A DNA stretch of 5,718 nt, taken from Zoogloeaceae bacterium (GTDB lineage Bacteria; Pseudomonadota; Gammaproteobacteria; Burkholderiales; Rhodocyclaceae). Under the pieces are notes generated by a model. The model had not been told where the DNA came from. It made no database searches and worked only from the letters and a program-made list of their open reading frames with translations. Positions 1 through 5,718 of the stretch are shown piece by piece. Every line of letters begins with the position of its first letter. Position 1 is the first letter of the stretch. The DNA is taken from assembly GCA_031259605.1 (NCBI GenBank), contig JAIRLE010000016.1, positions 1-5,718 on the forward strand, written 5' to 3'. Position numbers and translations under genes: made by a program.

Positions 1-22
1 TGACGAGTCTGCCCAAAGGATT

Positions 23-204
23 CCCCTCGCCCCCCGCAGGGGGGAGAGGGCTAGGGAGAGGGGGGGCAACCATGCGGAGCGAAGCGACGCTGATTAAAAA
101 AAGGAGAACGCCTATACTCCCCACCGCAAAGAAATCAGCGTCGATACGCTCCGCATGGAACAGGACCCTCTCCCTGACCCTCCCCCGCTTGGCGGGCGAG
201 AGGG
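23..204. repeat. REPIN/MITE-like long imperfect palindrome
   Basis: Two arms face each other around a short centre. The inner arms, 70-95 and 133-158, are reverse complements over 26 bp with only two mismatches (at 82 and 84). Outside them, the left side (39-66) reads GGGGGGAGAGGGCTAGGGAG followed by a G run, and the right side (about 166-188) reads the reverse-complement theme CCCTCTCCCTGACCCTCC. Each outer arm also folds locally: CCCCCC(30-35)/GGGGGG(39-44) with a GCA loop, extended by five more pairs after one mismatch, and CCCGC(184-188)/GCGGG(192-196) with a TTG loop. The unpaired centre is about 96-132. Known background: REPINs are inverted pairs of REP sequences moved in trans by RAYT (TnpA-REP) transposases. 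Assignment to that class is inference from the architecture. No transposase or clear target-site duplication is visible here. Confidence 0.65.
90..118 (+). promoter_or_regulatory. Candidate sigma-70 promoter in the palindrome centre
   Basis: TATACT at 113-118 matches five of six bases of the -10 consensus. A poor -35 (CTGATT, 90-95, three of six) lies 17 bp upstream. It would give a leader of roughly 150 nt running through the right arm of the palindrome before the methyltransferase start at 275. The match is weak and not supported by any other signal; it is listed because it is the best candidate I see upstream of the gene. Confidence 0.25.
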
Positions 205-274
205 CTTCCAACCAACCGGCGCGCAACGCCGCGGATCAGATCAAGCCTCATCGACAACGGAGTTTTTTCTTTCC

Positions 275-3112
275 ATGACGCCCGAAGCCTTCATTACCCG
301 CTGGGAGGATAACCCTTCTACCGAGCGTGCCGGTGCGCAAGCATATTTTGATGATCTTTGCGATTTGCTGAAAGTCGAAAAACCCCGCGACCCGGAAAAC
401 TACTGCTTCGAGCGCGGCGCGAAAAAAGCGGGCGGCGGCGACGGTTGGGCGGATGTCTGGAAGCGCGACTGCTTCGGCTGGGAGAACAAGAAACCGGGGC
501 GCGATCTGAAAGCGGCCCTGAAGCAGCTCACCGACTATGCTCTCGATCTCGAAAACCCGCCGTTGCTGGTGGTTTGCGACCGGAAAAACATCGAGATTCA
601 CACCTCCTTTACCGGTTATCCCGATGAAGTCACGCGCATCCGGCTGGAAGACCTGACGGACGCGGCGGTGCGCGAAAAACTGCGCTGGGTGTTCGAGGAA
701 CCGGAAAGGTTGCGCCCGAAAAAGTCCACTGCCGCAATCACGAATGAAGTCGCCGGGCAATTCGCCCAACTCGCCGAGGCGATGCGCGAACGCGGCGCGG
801 ATGAGCAACGGGTCGCGCATTTCCTCGTGCAATGCCTGTTCGCCATGTTCGCCGAGGACGAGACCCTGTTGCCCAGGGGAATATTCAGCACCTTGCTGGA
901 CAAGGCCGCGCCCGACCCTGAAAAATCCGCCGACCGCCTGCGAAAACTCTTTGGCGCCATGCGGGACAAAGCCGGCAGTTATGGCGATGACGACATTGCC
1001 TGGTTCAATGGCGGGCTTTTCGAGCGTATCGACATTCCGCCGCTCGCCGTCTCTGATCTTGAAGCCCTGCAAGAGGCAGCCCGGAAGGATTGGCGGGCGA
1101 TCGACCCCAGCATTTTTGGCACGCTTTTCGAGCGCGGGCTGGACCCGGAAAAACGCGCCCAGTTGGGAGCGCACTATACCGATACGGCCACCATTGAAAA
1201 GCTCATCCGCCCACTGGTATTCAAGCCGTTGTTGCGCGAATGGGAAGCCGTAAGGGGAAAAATCATGAAAATCGCGCCGAAATTCGGCCATACCCAAAAA
1301 GGGCAGCCCAACAGCGCCCTGAAAAAGGGGCGGGATTTGCTGAATGCCTTTTTGCTGCGCCTGGAAAATTTCCGCATTCTCGATCCCGCCTGCGGTTCCG
1401 GCAATTTTCTGTATTTGTCGCTCCATGCCCTGCGGGAAGTGGAAAAACGGAGCCGCGTCGAAGCGGAAGAACTGGGGCTGTCCCCAAATCTTGTCATGCA
1501 CACCGGCCCGCACAATATCCTGGGACTGGAAATCAACGAATTCGCGGCGGAACTGGCGCGGGTGACGGTATGGATCGGCGACATTCAATGGAGCCGCAGG
1601 AACGGCTATCCCCATGCCAACAATCCGATTTTGAAACCCTTGAATGGCATCGAACGGCGCGATGCGCTCCTGAACGCGGACGCGAGCGAGGCGGCATGGC
1701 CGGAAGCGGACATCATCGTCGGCAATCCGCCGTTTTTGGGCGGCAGCAGGAAAAGAAGCGAATTGGGCGGCGAATATTTCGATGCGCTGAACCGTGTCTT
1801 CGAACCGGAGGTGCCCGGCGGCGCGGATTTGGTCTGCTACTGGTTCCATAAAGCGAGAAAACAGATTGTCGAAGGCAAAGCCAAGGCCGCTGGACTGGTC
1901 GCCACAAATTCGATACGCGGCGGCGCGAACCGCAAAGTGCTGGAAGCCATCGCGCGCGATGCGCGGATATTCGAGGCATGGAGCGATGAGCCATGGGTGA
2001 ATGAAGGCGCGGCGGTTCGCGTCTCGCTCGTCGCCTTCGGAGAGTCCGCCCGCGAAACCCGCCTCGATGGCCACGCGGTAACGACGATTCACGCGGATTT
2101 GACGGCGGGCGATGGGCTGGATTTGACGCAAGCAAGGCCACTGGTGGAAAACGCGGGATGCGCTTATTTGGGCATGAAAAAAGGCGGTAATTTCGACGTT
2201 GATTTGCAAACGGCCCTTGTATGGCTAAAAACGCCCAACCCCAATGCCTGTCCGACAAGTAACGTCTTGAAGCCTTGGGTCAATGGAACGGACATCGTTA
2301 GACAGCGACAGGATAAGTGGATCATAGATTTTGGCGTGAGCATGACGGAGGCCGAGGCGGCGCTGTATGAAAAGCCGTTTGAGCACGTGGTGGAAAACGT
2401 CAAGCCGGAACGCGAAAGAAATAATCGTGAAATACGGCGGCGTTATTGGTGGCGCTTTTCCGAAACGATGCCAGCATTGCGGGCGGCCATGTCGGGGCTT
2501 CCTCGTGTCATCGTTACCCCACGGGTTTCAAAGCACAGAATTTTTGCGTGGCGCCACGCCAGCATAGTTGCCGACGATGGAATTGGCGTCATCGCCCGCG
2601 CCGACGACGCGACCTTTGGCATCCTTTCCAGCCGCTTGCATGAGCTGTGGTCGCTGCGTTTGGGTACTTCGCTGGAAGACCGTCCGCGCTACACCCCGAC
2701 CACCTGTTTCGAGACCTTCCCCTTCCCCGAAGGCATGACGCCGAGGGACACGGCGGGCGGATTGCCATCCGCCCCTACGGTGCCGGCCATCGCCGCCGCC
2801 GCCGTAAAACTCGACGCCCTGCGCGAAAACTGGCTGAATCCCCCCGAATGGACGGATTGGGTCATCACTCCGGAAGAGGAAGCGGCGGGCTTTCCCAGGC
2901 GTCCCGCCGCCAAACCCGGCTTCGAGGCCGAACTCAGGGAACGCACGCTGACGAAGCTCTACAACCAGCGCCCGGCCTGGCTCGACCTGGCGCACCGCGA
3001 GCTGGACGCAGCCGTCGCCGCCGCCTATGGCTGGACGGATTACACGCCGGAGATGCCCGGCGAGGAAATCCTGCGGCGTTTGCTGCGCGTGACTCAGGGT
3101 ACAAAAAACTGA
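275..3112 (+). CDS. MmeI-like type IIL/IIG restriction-modification enzyme
   Basis: This 945-aa protein is a probable bifunctional DNA endonuclease and N6-adenine methyltransferase, close in length to MmeI (about 920 aa). In order it shows: an N-terminal nuclease region with D60-x9-E70-N-K72, the same spacing I recall for MmeI; a helical spacer (about 150-290); methyltransferase motif X (GAHYTD, 298-303), motif I (DPACGSGNF, 370-378) and catalytic motif IV (NPPF, 484-487); a target-recognition region (about 600-810) with RRRYWWRF (721-728) and a conserved-looking CFETFPFP (811-818); and a C-terminal helical tail. In this family one chain cuts, modifies and recognises DNA, and modification of one strand protects the site; no separate R, M or S gene is seen here. 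I chose ATG 275 because it follows CGGAG (258-262) and starts family-like sequence. The in-frame ATG at 155 would add 40 proline/glycine-rich residues encoded by the repeat arm. Recognition sequence cannot be read from the protein. All key motifs are intact, so activity is likely. Confidence 0.9.
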   Translation: MTPEAFITRWEDNPSTERAGAQAYFDDLCDLLKVEKPRDPENYCFERGAKKAGGGDGWADVWKRDCFGWENKKPGRDLKAALKQLTDYALDLENPPLLVVCDRKNIEIHTSFTGYPDEVTRIRLEDLTDAAVREKLRWVFEEPERLRPKKSTAAITNEVAGQFAQLAEAMRERGADEQRVAHFLVQCLFAMFAEDETLLPRGIFSTLLDKAAPDPEKSADRLRKLFGAMRDKAGSYGDDDIAWFNGGLFERIDIPPLAVSDLEALQEAARKDWRAIDPSIFGTLFERGLDPEKRAQLGAHYTDTATIEKLIRPLVFKPLLREWEAVRGKIMKIAPKFGHTQKGQPNSALKKGRDLLNAFLLRLENFRILDPACGSGNFLYLSLHALREVEKRSRVEAEELGLSPNLVMHTGPHNILGLEINEFAAELARVTVWIGDIQWSRRNGYPHANNPILKPLNGIERRDALLNADASEAAWPEADIIVGNPPFLGGSRKRSELGGEYFDALNRVFEPEVPGGADLVCYWFHKARKQIVEGKAKAAGLVATNSIRGGANRKVLEAIARDARIFEAWSDEPWVNEGAAVRVSLVAFGESARETRLDGHAVTTIHADLTAGDGLDLTQARPLVENAGCAYLGMKKGGNFDVDLQTALVWLKTPNPNACPTSNVLKPWVNGTDIVRQRQDKWIIDFGVSMTEAEAALYEKPFEHVVENVKPERERNNREIRRRYWWRFSETMPALRAAMSGLPRVIVTPRVSKHRIFAWRHASIVADDGIGVIARADDATFGILSSRLHELWSLRLGTSLEDRPRYTPTTCFETFPFPEGMTPRDTAGGLPSAPTVPAIAAAAVKLDALRENWLNPPEWTDWVITPEEEAAGFPRRPAAKPGFEAELRERTLTKLYNQRPAWLDLAHRELDAAVAAAYGWTDYTPEMPGEEILRRLLRVTQGTKN

Positions 3113-3118
3113 GTGTCT

Positions 3119-3154
3119 CCCTCTCCCCATCGGGGAGAGGGCGGCCGAAGGCCG
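3119..3154. repeat. GGGGAGAGGG palindromic repeat, tandem hairpins
   Basis: A perfect 10-bp stem, CCCTCTCCCC (3119-3128) and GGGGAGAGGG (3132-3141) with an ATC loop, is followed at once by a second stem, CGGCC (3142-3146) and GGCCG (3150-3154) with a GAA loop. It begins 6 nt after the stop of the restriction-modification gene and shares its core with the arms of the palindrome at 23-204, so it is probably a single copy of the same dispersed REP-type family. A strong hairpin in this place could stop transcription or protect the 3' end of the mRNA, but no T run follows, so it is not a classic intrinsic terminator. Confidence 0.65.
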
Positions 3155-3189
3155 GGAGGGCAGTGGTCCTTCCGGCGAAGCCGCAAACC

Positions 3190-3218
3190 TCTCTGTCCTC
3201 CGTCTCCTGCCTTATAAT
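3190..3218 (+). promoter_or_regulatory. Candidate promoter of the chemoreceptor-phosphatase unit
   Basis: A perfect TATAAT lies at 3213-3218, 25 nt before the ATG at 3244, implying a leader of about 20 nt. The -35 position (around 3190-3195) is CT-rich and does not resemble TTGACA, so the promoter may rely on an activator or on another contact. A weak ribosome-binding sequence (CGGAAA, 3229-3234) lies between it and the start codon. The box is isolated in an otherwise GC-rich spacer, which favours it being real. Confidence 0.4.
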
Positions 3219-3243
3219 TTCGGGAAACCGGAAAACATACAAC

Positions 3244-4863
3244 ATGAAACGACGCATAAGGGACTGGAAAATCTGGATTCGCCTGACGACCGCCATCTGG
3301 CTGGTATTGATCGTGGCGTGGACGGGCATCATCGCCTGGGAAAGCCGCAAGAATCTGGAAACCGCCATTGAACAGGCCAAAAGTTTTTCCCAGAACATCC
3401 ATGACATGACAATGGCGGGACTGACCGCGATGATGAATGGCGGAACGCCGGAAGAGCGGAAGGATTTTCTGGAACAGATCCGGGAACTTTCCATCATCCA
3501 TGAGCTGACCGTGGTGCGCAGCGAAGAGGTTGCCAAACTTTACGGGCGCGATCCAAGAGCGACGCAAATGGACGCGGTGGAGCAGGAAGTCATGCGTTCC
3601 GGCGAATCCTATGTTTCTGTCATTGATGAAGACGGGCATCCCGCCCTGCGCGTGGTCAATCCCACCAAGGCGGAGAGCAACTATCTCGGCAAGAACTGTC
3701 TGACCTGCCACTTCGTGAAGGAAAACACCGTGCTGGGCGTGGTCAGCATGAGAATTTCCCTGGAATCCGTGGCCGCCGCCATTACCACGTTGCGGATTCA
3801 GTTGATGGCCGTTGCCTTCATGGTCAGTCTGTTGTTGTTGGGACTGATCTACTGGATCAGCAAGGTCGTGGTCAGCCAACCGATGAACAAGCTGCGTAAC
3901 GGACTGATCGACATTGCCCGCGGCGAAGGCGACCTGACGCGGCAACTGAACATCGAAAGCCAGGACGAAATCGGCCAGACCGCGCAGGTGTTCAATGAAA
4001 TGATGGCGAACTTCGCCGCCCTGGTGCGCCGAATCGCCGCCGCCGCGCTACAGGTTTCCGGCAAGGCGCATGCGCTGGCGGAAAGCGCCGGACAGGTCAT
4101 GCAAAGCTCGCGCGTGCAGGATGAAAAATCCATCGCGGCGGCAGGCGCGGTGGAAGAACTGGTGGCTTCCATCGCCGCTATCGCCCAGTCCGCCGAACAG
4201 GTGCGGCAACAATCGGAAGAATCGCGCGAACGCACCCAGGCGGGCAACCAGAGCCTTGAAGCCTTGCTTGCCGAAATGTCCCAAGTCAAGGCGACCTTCA
4301 GTGAAATGACGCGCGCCATCGATGAGTTTGTGCGGAGTACCGAGGCCATTGGCGTCATGACGCAGGAAGTCCGGGAGGTCGCCGAGCAGACCAATCTGCT
4401 GGCGCTGAACGCTGCCATCGAAGCGGCGCGGGCGGGTGAAATGGGCAGGGGGTTTGCCGTGGTGGCGGACGAAGTGCGCAAGCTCGCGAAAAAATCCGCG
4501 CATTCGGTTGGCGCCATTAACCGCGTTACCGCAGACTTGTCCCGTCAGTCCGCCATGGTAAAGGACATCATTGCCCAGAACATCGGCAATCTGTCGCGCA
4601 GCGATGCCTTCGCGCGGGAAGTCGCAAACATCCTGCAAGGCGCCAGCGACTCGGTGCAGGCGGTTCGTGAGGGGCTGATCCACATCACCGCGGCTACCGA
4701 CCGGCAACGTCTGGTTTCTGGCGAGGTCGCGGGCAGCATCGAAACCATTGCCGCCATGTCGAAAGAAAATGGCAACGCAATCGACAACACGGTTTCCGCC
4801 ATCCAGGATCTGAAGGAACTGTCAGACGAGATGCGGCAAATCGTGAGACGCTTCAAGGCTTGA
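3244..4863 (+). CDS. Methyl-accepting chemotaxis protein with periplasmic haem-c motif
   Basis: This 539-aa inner-membrane chemoreceptor would pass a periplasmic signal to the CheA/CheW kinase complex. TM1 is about residues 13-32 after a basic N-terminus (MKRR), followed by a periplasmic sensor (33-185), TM2 (about 186-206), HAMP (about 207-260) and a cytoplasmic coiled-coil signalling domain (261-539). The signalling tip is clear: EQTNLLALNAAIEAARAG (381-398), then GRGFAVVADEVRKL (401-414). AGAVEELVAS (300-309) fits the methylation-site consensus. The sensor contains CLTCH (152-156), a CxxCH motif for covalent haem c, within a region ending in a GVVSMRISL strand as in PAS-like or DUF3365/Tll0287-like sensors; the exact fold is inference. 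Haem suggests sensing of redox state, oxygen or nitric oxide. There is no C-terminal NWETF-type tether for CheR/CheB. Starts upstream of 3244 would translate the repeat and spacer, so ATG 3244, directly before the membrane anchor, is preferred. No che genes are adjacent. Confidence 0.93.
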   Translation: MKRRIRDWKIWIRLTTAIWLVLIVAWTGIIAWESRKNLETAIEQAKSFSQNIHDMTMAGLTAMMNGGTPEERKDFLEQIRELSIIHELTVVRSEEVAKLYGRDPRATQMDAVEQEVMRSGESYVSVIDEDGHPALRVVNPTKAESNYLGKNCLTCHFVKENTVLGVVSMRISLESVAAAITTLRIQLMAVAFMVSLLLLGLIYWISKVVVSQPMNKLRNGLIDIARGEGDLTRQLNIESQDEIGQTAQVFNEMMANFAALVRRIAAAALQVSGKAHALAESAGQVMQSSRVQDEKSIAAAGAVEELVASIAAIAQSAEQVRQQSEESRERTQAGNQSLEALLAEMSQVKATFSEMTRAIDEFVRSTEAIGVMTQEVREVAEQTNLLALNAAIEAARAGEMGRGFAVVADEVRKLAKKSAHSVGAINRVTADLSRQSAMVKDIIAQNIGNLSRSDAFAREVANILQGASDSVQAVREGLIHITAATDRQRLVSGEVAGSIETIAAMSKENGNAIDNTVSAIQDLKELSDEMRQIVRRFKA

Positions 4864-4888
4864 ACACACATCGAGAAAGGAACGCATC

Positions 4889-5437
4889 ATGGCGAGTACC
4901 GTTCGCCCGCGGAAAAAAGAGCATGTAATTCCTTTCCGCGACAGGGCGAGGAAGTATCGGGTGTTGTTTGTCTGCATGGGGAATGTTTGCCGTTCACCGA
5001 CGGCGGCGGGCGTGTTTCGCAAGTTCTTGCAACAGCGCAAGCTGGAAAAGGAATTCGAGGTGGATTCCGCCGGCACGCACGGCTACCACGTCGGCGAAGC
5101 GCCGGACTCGCGCACCCAGCGGGCGGCGGCGGCGCGCGGCTACGATCTTTCCGCGATGCGCGCCCGCAAGGTGACGCCGCGGGATTTCCAGCATTTTGAT
5201 TTGGTGCTGGCAATGGACAAGGTCAACCTGGATAACCTGCGCCAGATGAGTACTCCGGCAGAGTGCGCGAAAATCCGCCTGCTCATGCCCTTTGCCAAAA
5301 ACTTCGACGACGACGAGGTGCCCGATCCCTACTACGGCTTGGGCTACGGCTTCGATGTGGTCATCGACATGGTGGAAGACGCCGCCGACGGACTGCTGCA
5401 ATCGCTCCTCGCCGCGGCAAAAATCAGCCGCGGCTGA
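4889..5437 (+). CDS. Low-molecular-weight protein tyrosine phosphatase
   Basis: This soluble cytoplasmic enzyme of 182 aa would hydrolyse phosphotyrosine through a cysteinyl-phosphate intermediate. The P-loop CMGNVCRS (29-36) gives the nucleophile C29 and the phosphate-binding R35 of the C-x5-R-S signature. DPYYG (146-150) supplies the general acid D146. DSAGTHGYHVGEAPD (59-73) and LAMDKVNLDNL (108-118) are typical of the family. The related arsenate reductases share the fold, but the DPYY motif favours phosphatase. It starts 25 nt after the chemoreceptor stop with a good Shine-Dalgarno (AAAGGA, 4876-4881) 7 nt before ATG, so co-transcription is likely. The P-loop usually lies within the first 10-15 residues; here a basic 22-residue extension precedes it. 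GTG at 4961 (residue 25), with GAGGAAG at 4948-4954, is an alternative start that would give a more usual N-terminus. The substrate is unknown. Confidence 0.93.
   Translation: MASTVRPRKKEHVIPFRDRARKYRVLFVCMGNVCRSPTAAGVFRKFLQQRKLEKEFEVDSAGTHGYHVGEAPDSRTQRAAAARGYDLSAMRARKVTPRDFQHFDLVLAMDKVNLDNLRQMSTPAECAKIRLLMPFAKNFDDDEVPDPYYGLGYGFDVVIDMVEDAADGLLQSLLAAAKISRG
5411..5434. other. GC-rich stem-loop at the phosphatase 3' end
   Basis: GCCGCGGC (5411-5418) and GCCGCGGC (5427-5434) form a perfect 8-bp stem around the loop AAAAATCA, ending exactly at the stop codon TGA. There is no T run on either strand after the stem, so intrinsic termination is doubtful. It could slow or end transcription with Rho, or protect the transcript end, or it may simply reflect alanine/arginine codons. 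Confidence 0.35.
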
Positions 5438-5535
5438 CATGCCCAGGCCAGGAACAGCAACCAGACCTTGAGCGACGAGCAAGCAGTCAGCGCCAGGCCA
5501 AACGACCGCCAACCAGGGCAGACAACATCATTTTT

Positions 5536-5564
5536 TGTGCTAGGCTGCACACAGCCACAGGAGG
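5536..5564 (+). promoter_or_regulatory. Possible promoter/operator and strong Shine-Dalgarno of the last gene
   Basis: After a T6 run (5531-5536), the sequence TGCTAGGCT (5538-5546) resembles an extended -10 (TGn plus TAGGCT, three of six), with no recognisable -35. It lies inside a small inverted repeat, TGTGC (5536-5540) and GCACA (5547-5551), which could be an operator. AGGAGG (5559-5564) is a near-ideal ribosome-binding site 8 nt before ATG 5573. The Shine-Dalgarno is convincing; the promoter is tentative. The rest of 5438-5535 shows nothing I can identify. Confidence 0.35.
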
Positions 5565-5572
5565 ACAGCATC

Positions 5573-5718
5573 ATGGAACTGGAAATCTATGAGGCATTTC
5601 AAGCGGCAGGAATCCCAAACGACAAGGCAAAAAGCGCTGTAGAAGCCACAAGGCCATTGACAACCGTTATGCCATACACGCCAGGAACTGGCAACAGGAG
5701 GCGATGTTGAACAAGTAC
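5573..5718 (+). pseudogene. Small gene with apparent frameshift, cut by window end
   Basis: ATG 5573 opens MELEIYEAFQAAGIPNDKAK, continuing SAVEA to residue 25 (base 5647). In that frame the sequence then turns unprotein-like (TRPLTTVMPYTPG and onward) and stops at 5708-5710. From base 5650 another frame reads KAIDNRYAIHARNWQQEAML and on to the window end without a stop. Restoring one base between 5647 and 5650 (for example a T making ATC) would join the two as VEA-I-KAIDNRY. This resembles, from memory, the N-terminus of small DUF1640/CCDC90-like coiled-coil proteins in proteobacteria, where an IYE..AAGI segment is followed by a ..AID.RYA.HA.. segment. The family name is tentative. It could be a true pseudogene, an assembly error, or less likely a programmed frameshift. 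The 3' end lies outside the window. Confidence 0.5.

Noticed and set aside
155..274. In-frame upstream ATG that would extend the restriction-modification protein by 40 residues
   Set aside because: The extension is encoded by the repeat arm, is proline/glycine-rich and unlike the family; ATG 275 has its own ribosome-binding sequence.
248..2209. 653-codon open frame on the minus strand
   Set aside because: It is wholly antisense to the restriction-modification gene, whose motifs are unambiguous. Long antisense frames are common in GC-rich genes, and the translation shows no recognisable domain.
2647..3243. Upstream extension of the chemoreceptor frame
   Set aside because: It overlaps the end of the restriction-modification gene out of frame and crosses the repeat; the real protein starts at the membrane anchor at 3244.
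5444..5516. Imperfect direct repeats beginning CAGGCCA and ending CAACCAG, about 50 bp apart
   Set aside because: The copies differ in length and share only short end blocks; not clearly beyond chance in GC-rich spacer DNA.
5344..5574. Minus-strand open frame with a hydrophobic stretch near the phosphatase end
   Set aside because: It overlaps the 3' end of the phosphatase gene, has no convincing ribosome-binding site and resembles nothing I recognise; it is probably a shadow frame.
5568..5576. Shared GCATCATGG around the starts at 4889 and 5573
   Set aside because: A nine-base identity at two start codons is easily explained by chance and translation-start bias.

Overview
The window looks like chromosomal DNA of a GC-rich proteobacterium, most likely beta- or gammaproteobacterial. 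I infer this from the codon style, the C/G-rich GGGGAGAGGG-type interspersed palindromes, and the kinds of genes present. No rRNA, tRNA, CRISPR array, integrase or transposase is visible. All four genes lie on the + strand.

Bases 1-274 are non-coding and hold a long imperfect palindrome (about 23-204). Two GGGAGAGGG-rich arms face each other, joined to a 26-bp inverted repeat that is nearly perfect. This architecture resembles a REPIN or MITE. Its short unpaired centre may carry a weak promoter for the next gene. Bases 275-3112 encode one long protein of 945 aa that matches the MmeI-like (type IIL/IIG) restriction-modification family. It has an N-terminal D-x9-E-x-K nuclease motif, methyltransferase motifs X, I and IV, and a target-recognition region. 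It appears to be a complete single-gene restriction-modification system with no separate R, M or S partner.

A second, single copy of the GGGGAGAGGG palindrome (3119-3154) follows the stop codon, and then a perfect TATAAT box. Next is a two-gene unit: a membrane-bound methyl-accepting chemotaxis protein (3244-4863) whose periplasmic domain carries a CxxCH haem-c motif, and, 25 nt later, a low-molecular-weight protein tyrosine phosphatase (4889-5437). The receptor probably senses redox state or a small gas through a covalent haem. The phosphatase is probably co-transcribed, but a functional link between the two is only suggested by position.

After a 135-bp gap, a small gene starts at 5573 with a strong Shine-Dalgarno sequence. 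Its reading frame appears broken by a one-base deletion near 5648: the protein-like sequence continues in another frame to the window edge. I see no obvious new multi-gene system. The points most worth a second look are the REPIN-like element, the haem-c chemoreceptor paired with a phosphatase, and the frameshifted terminal gene.
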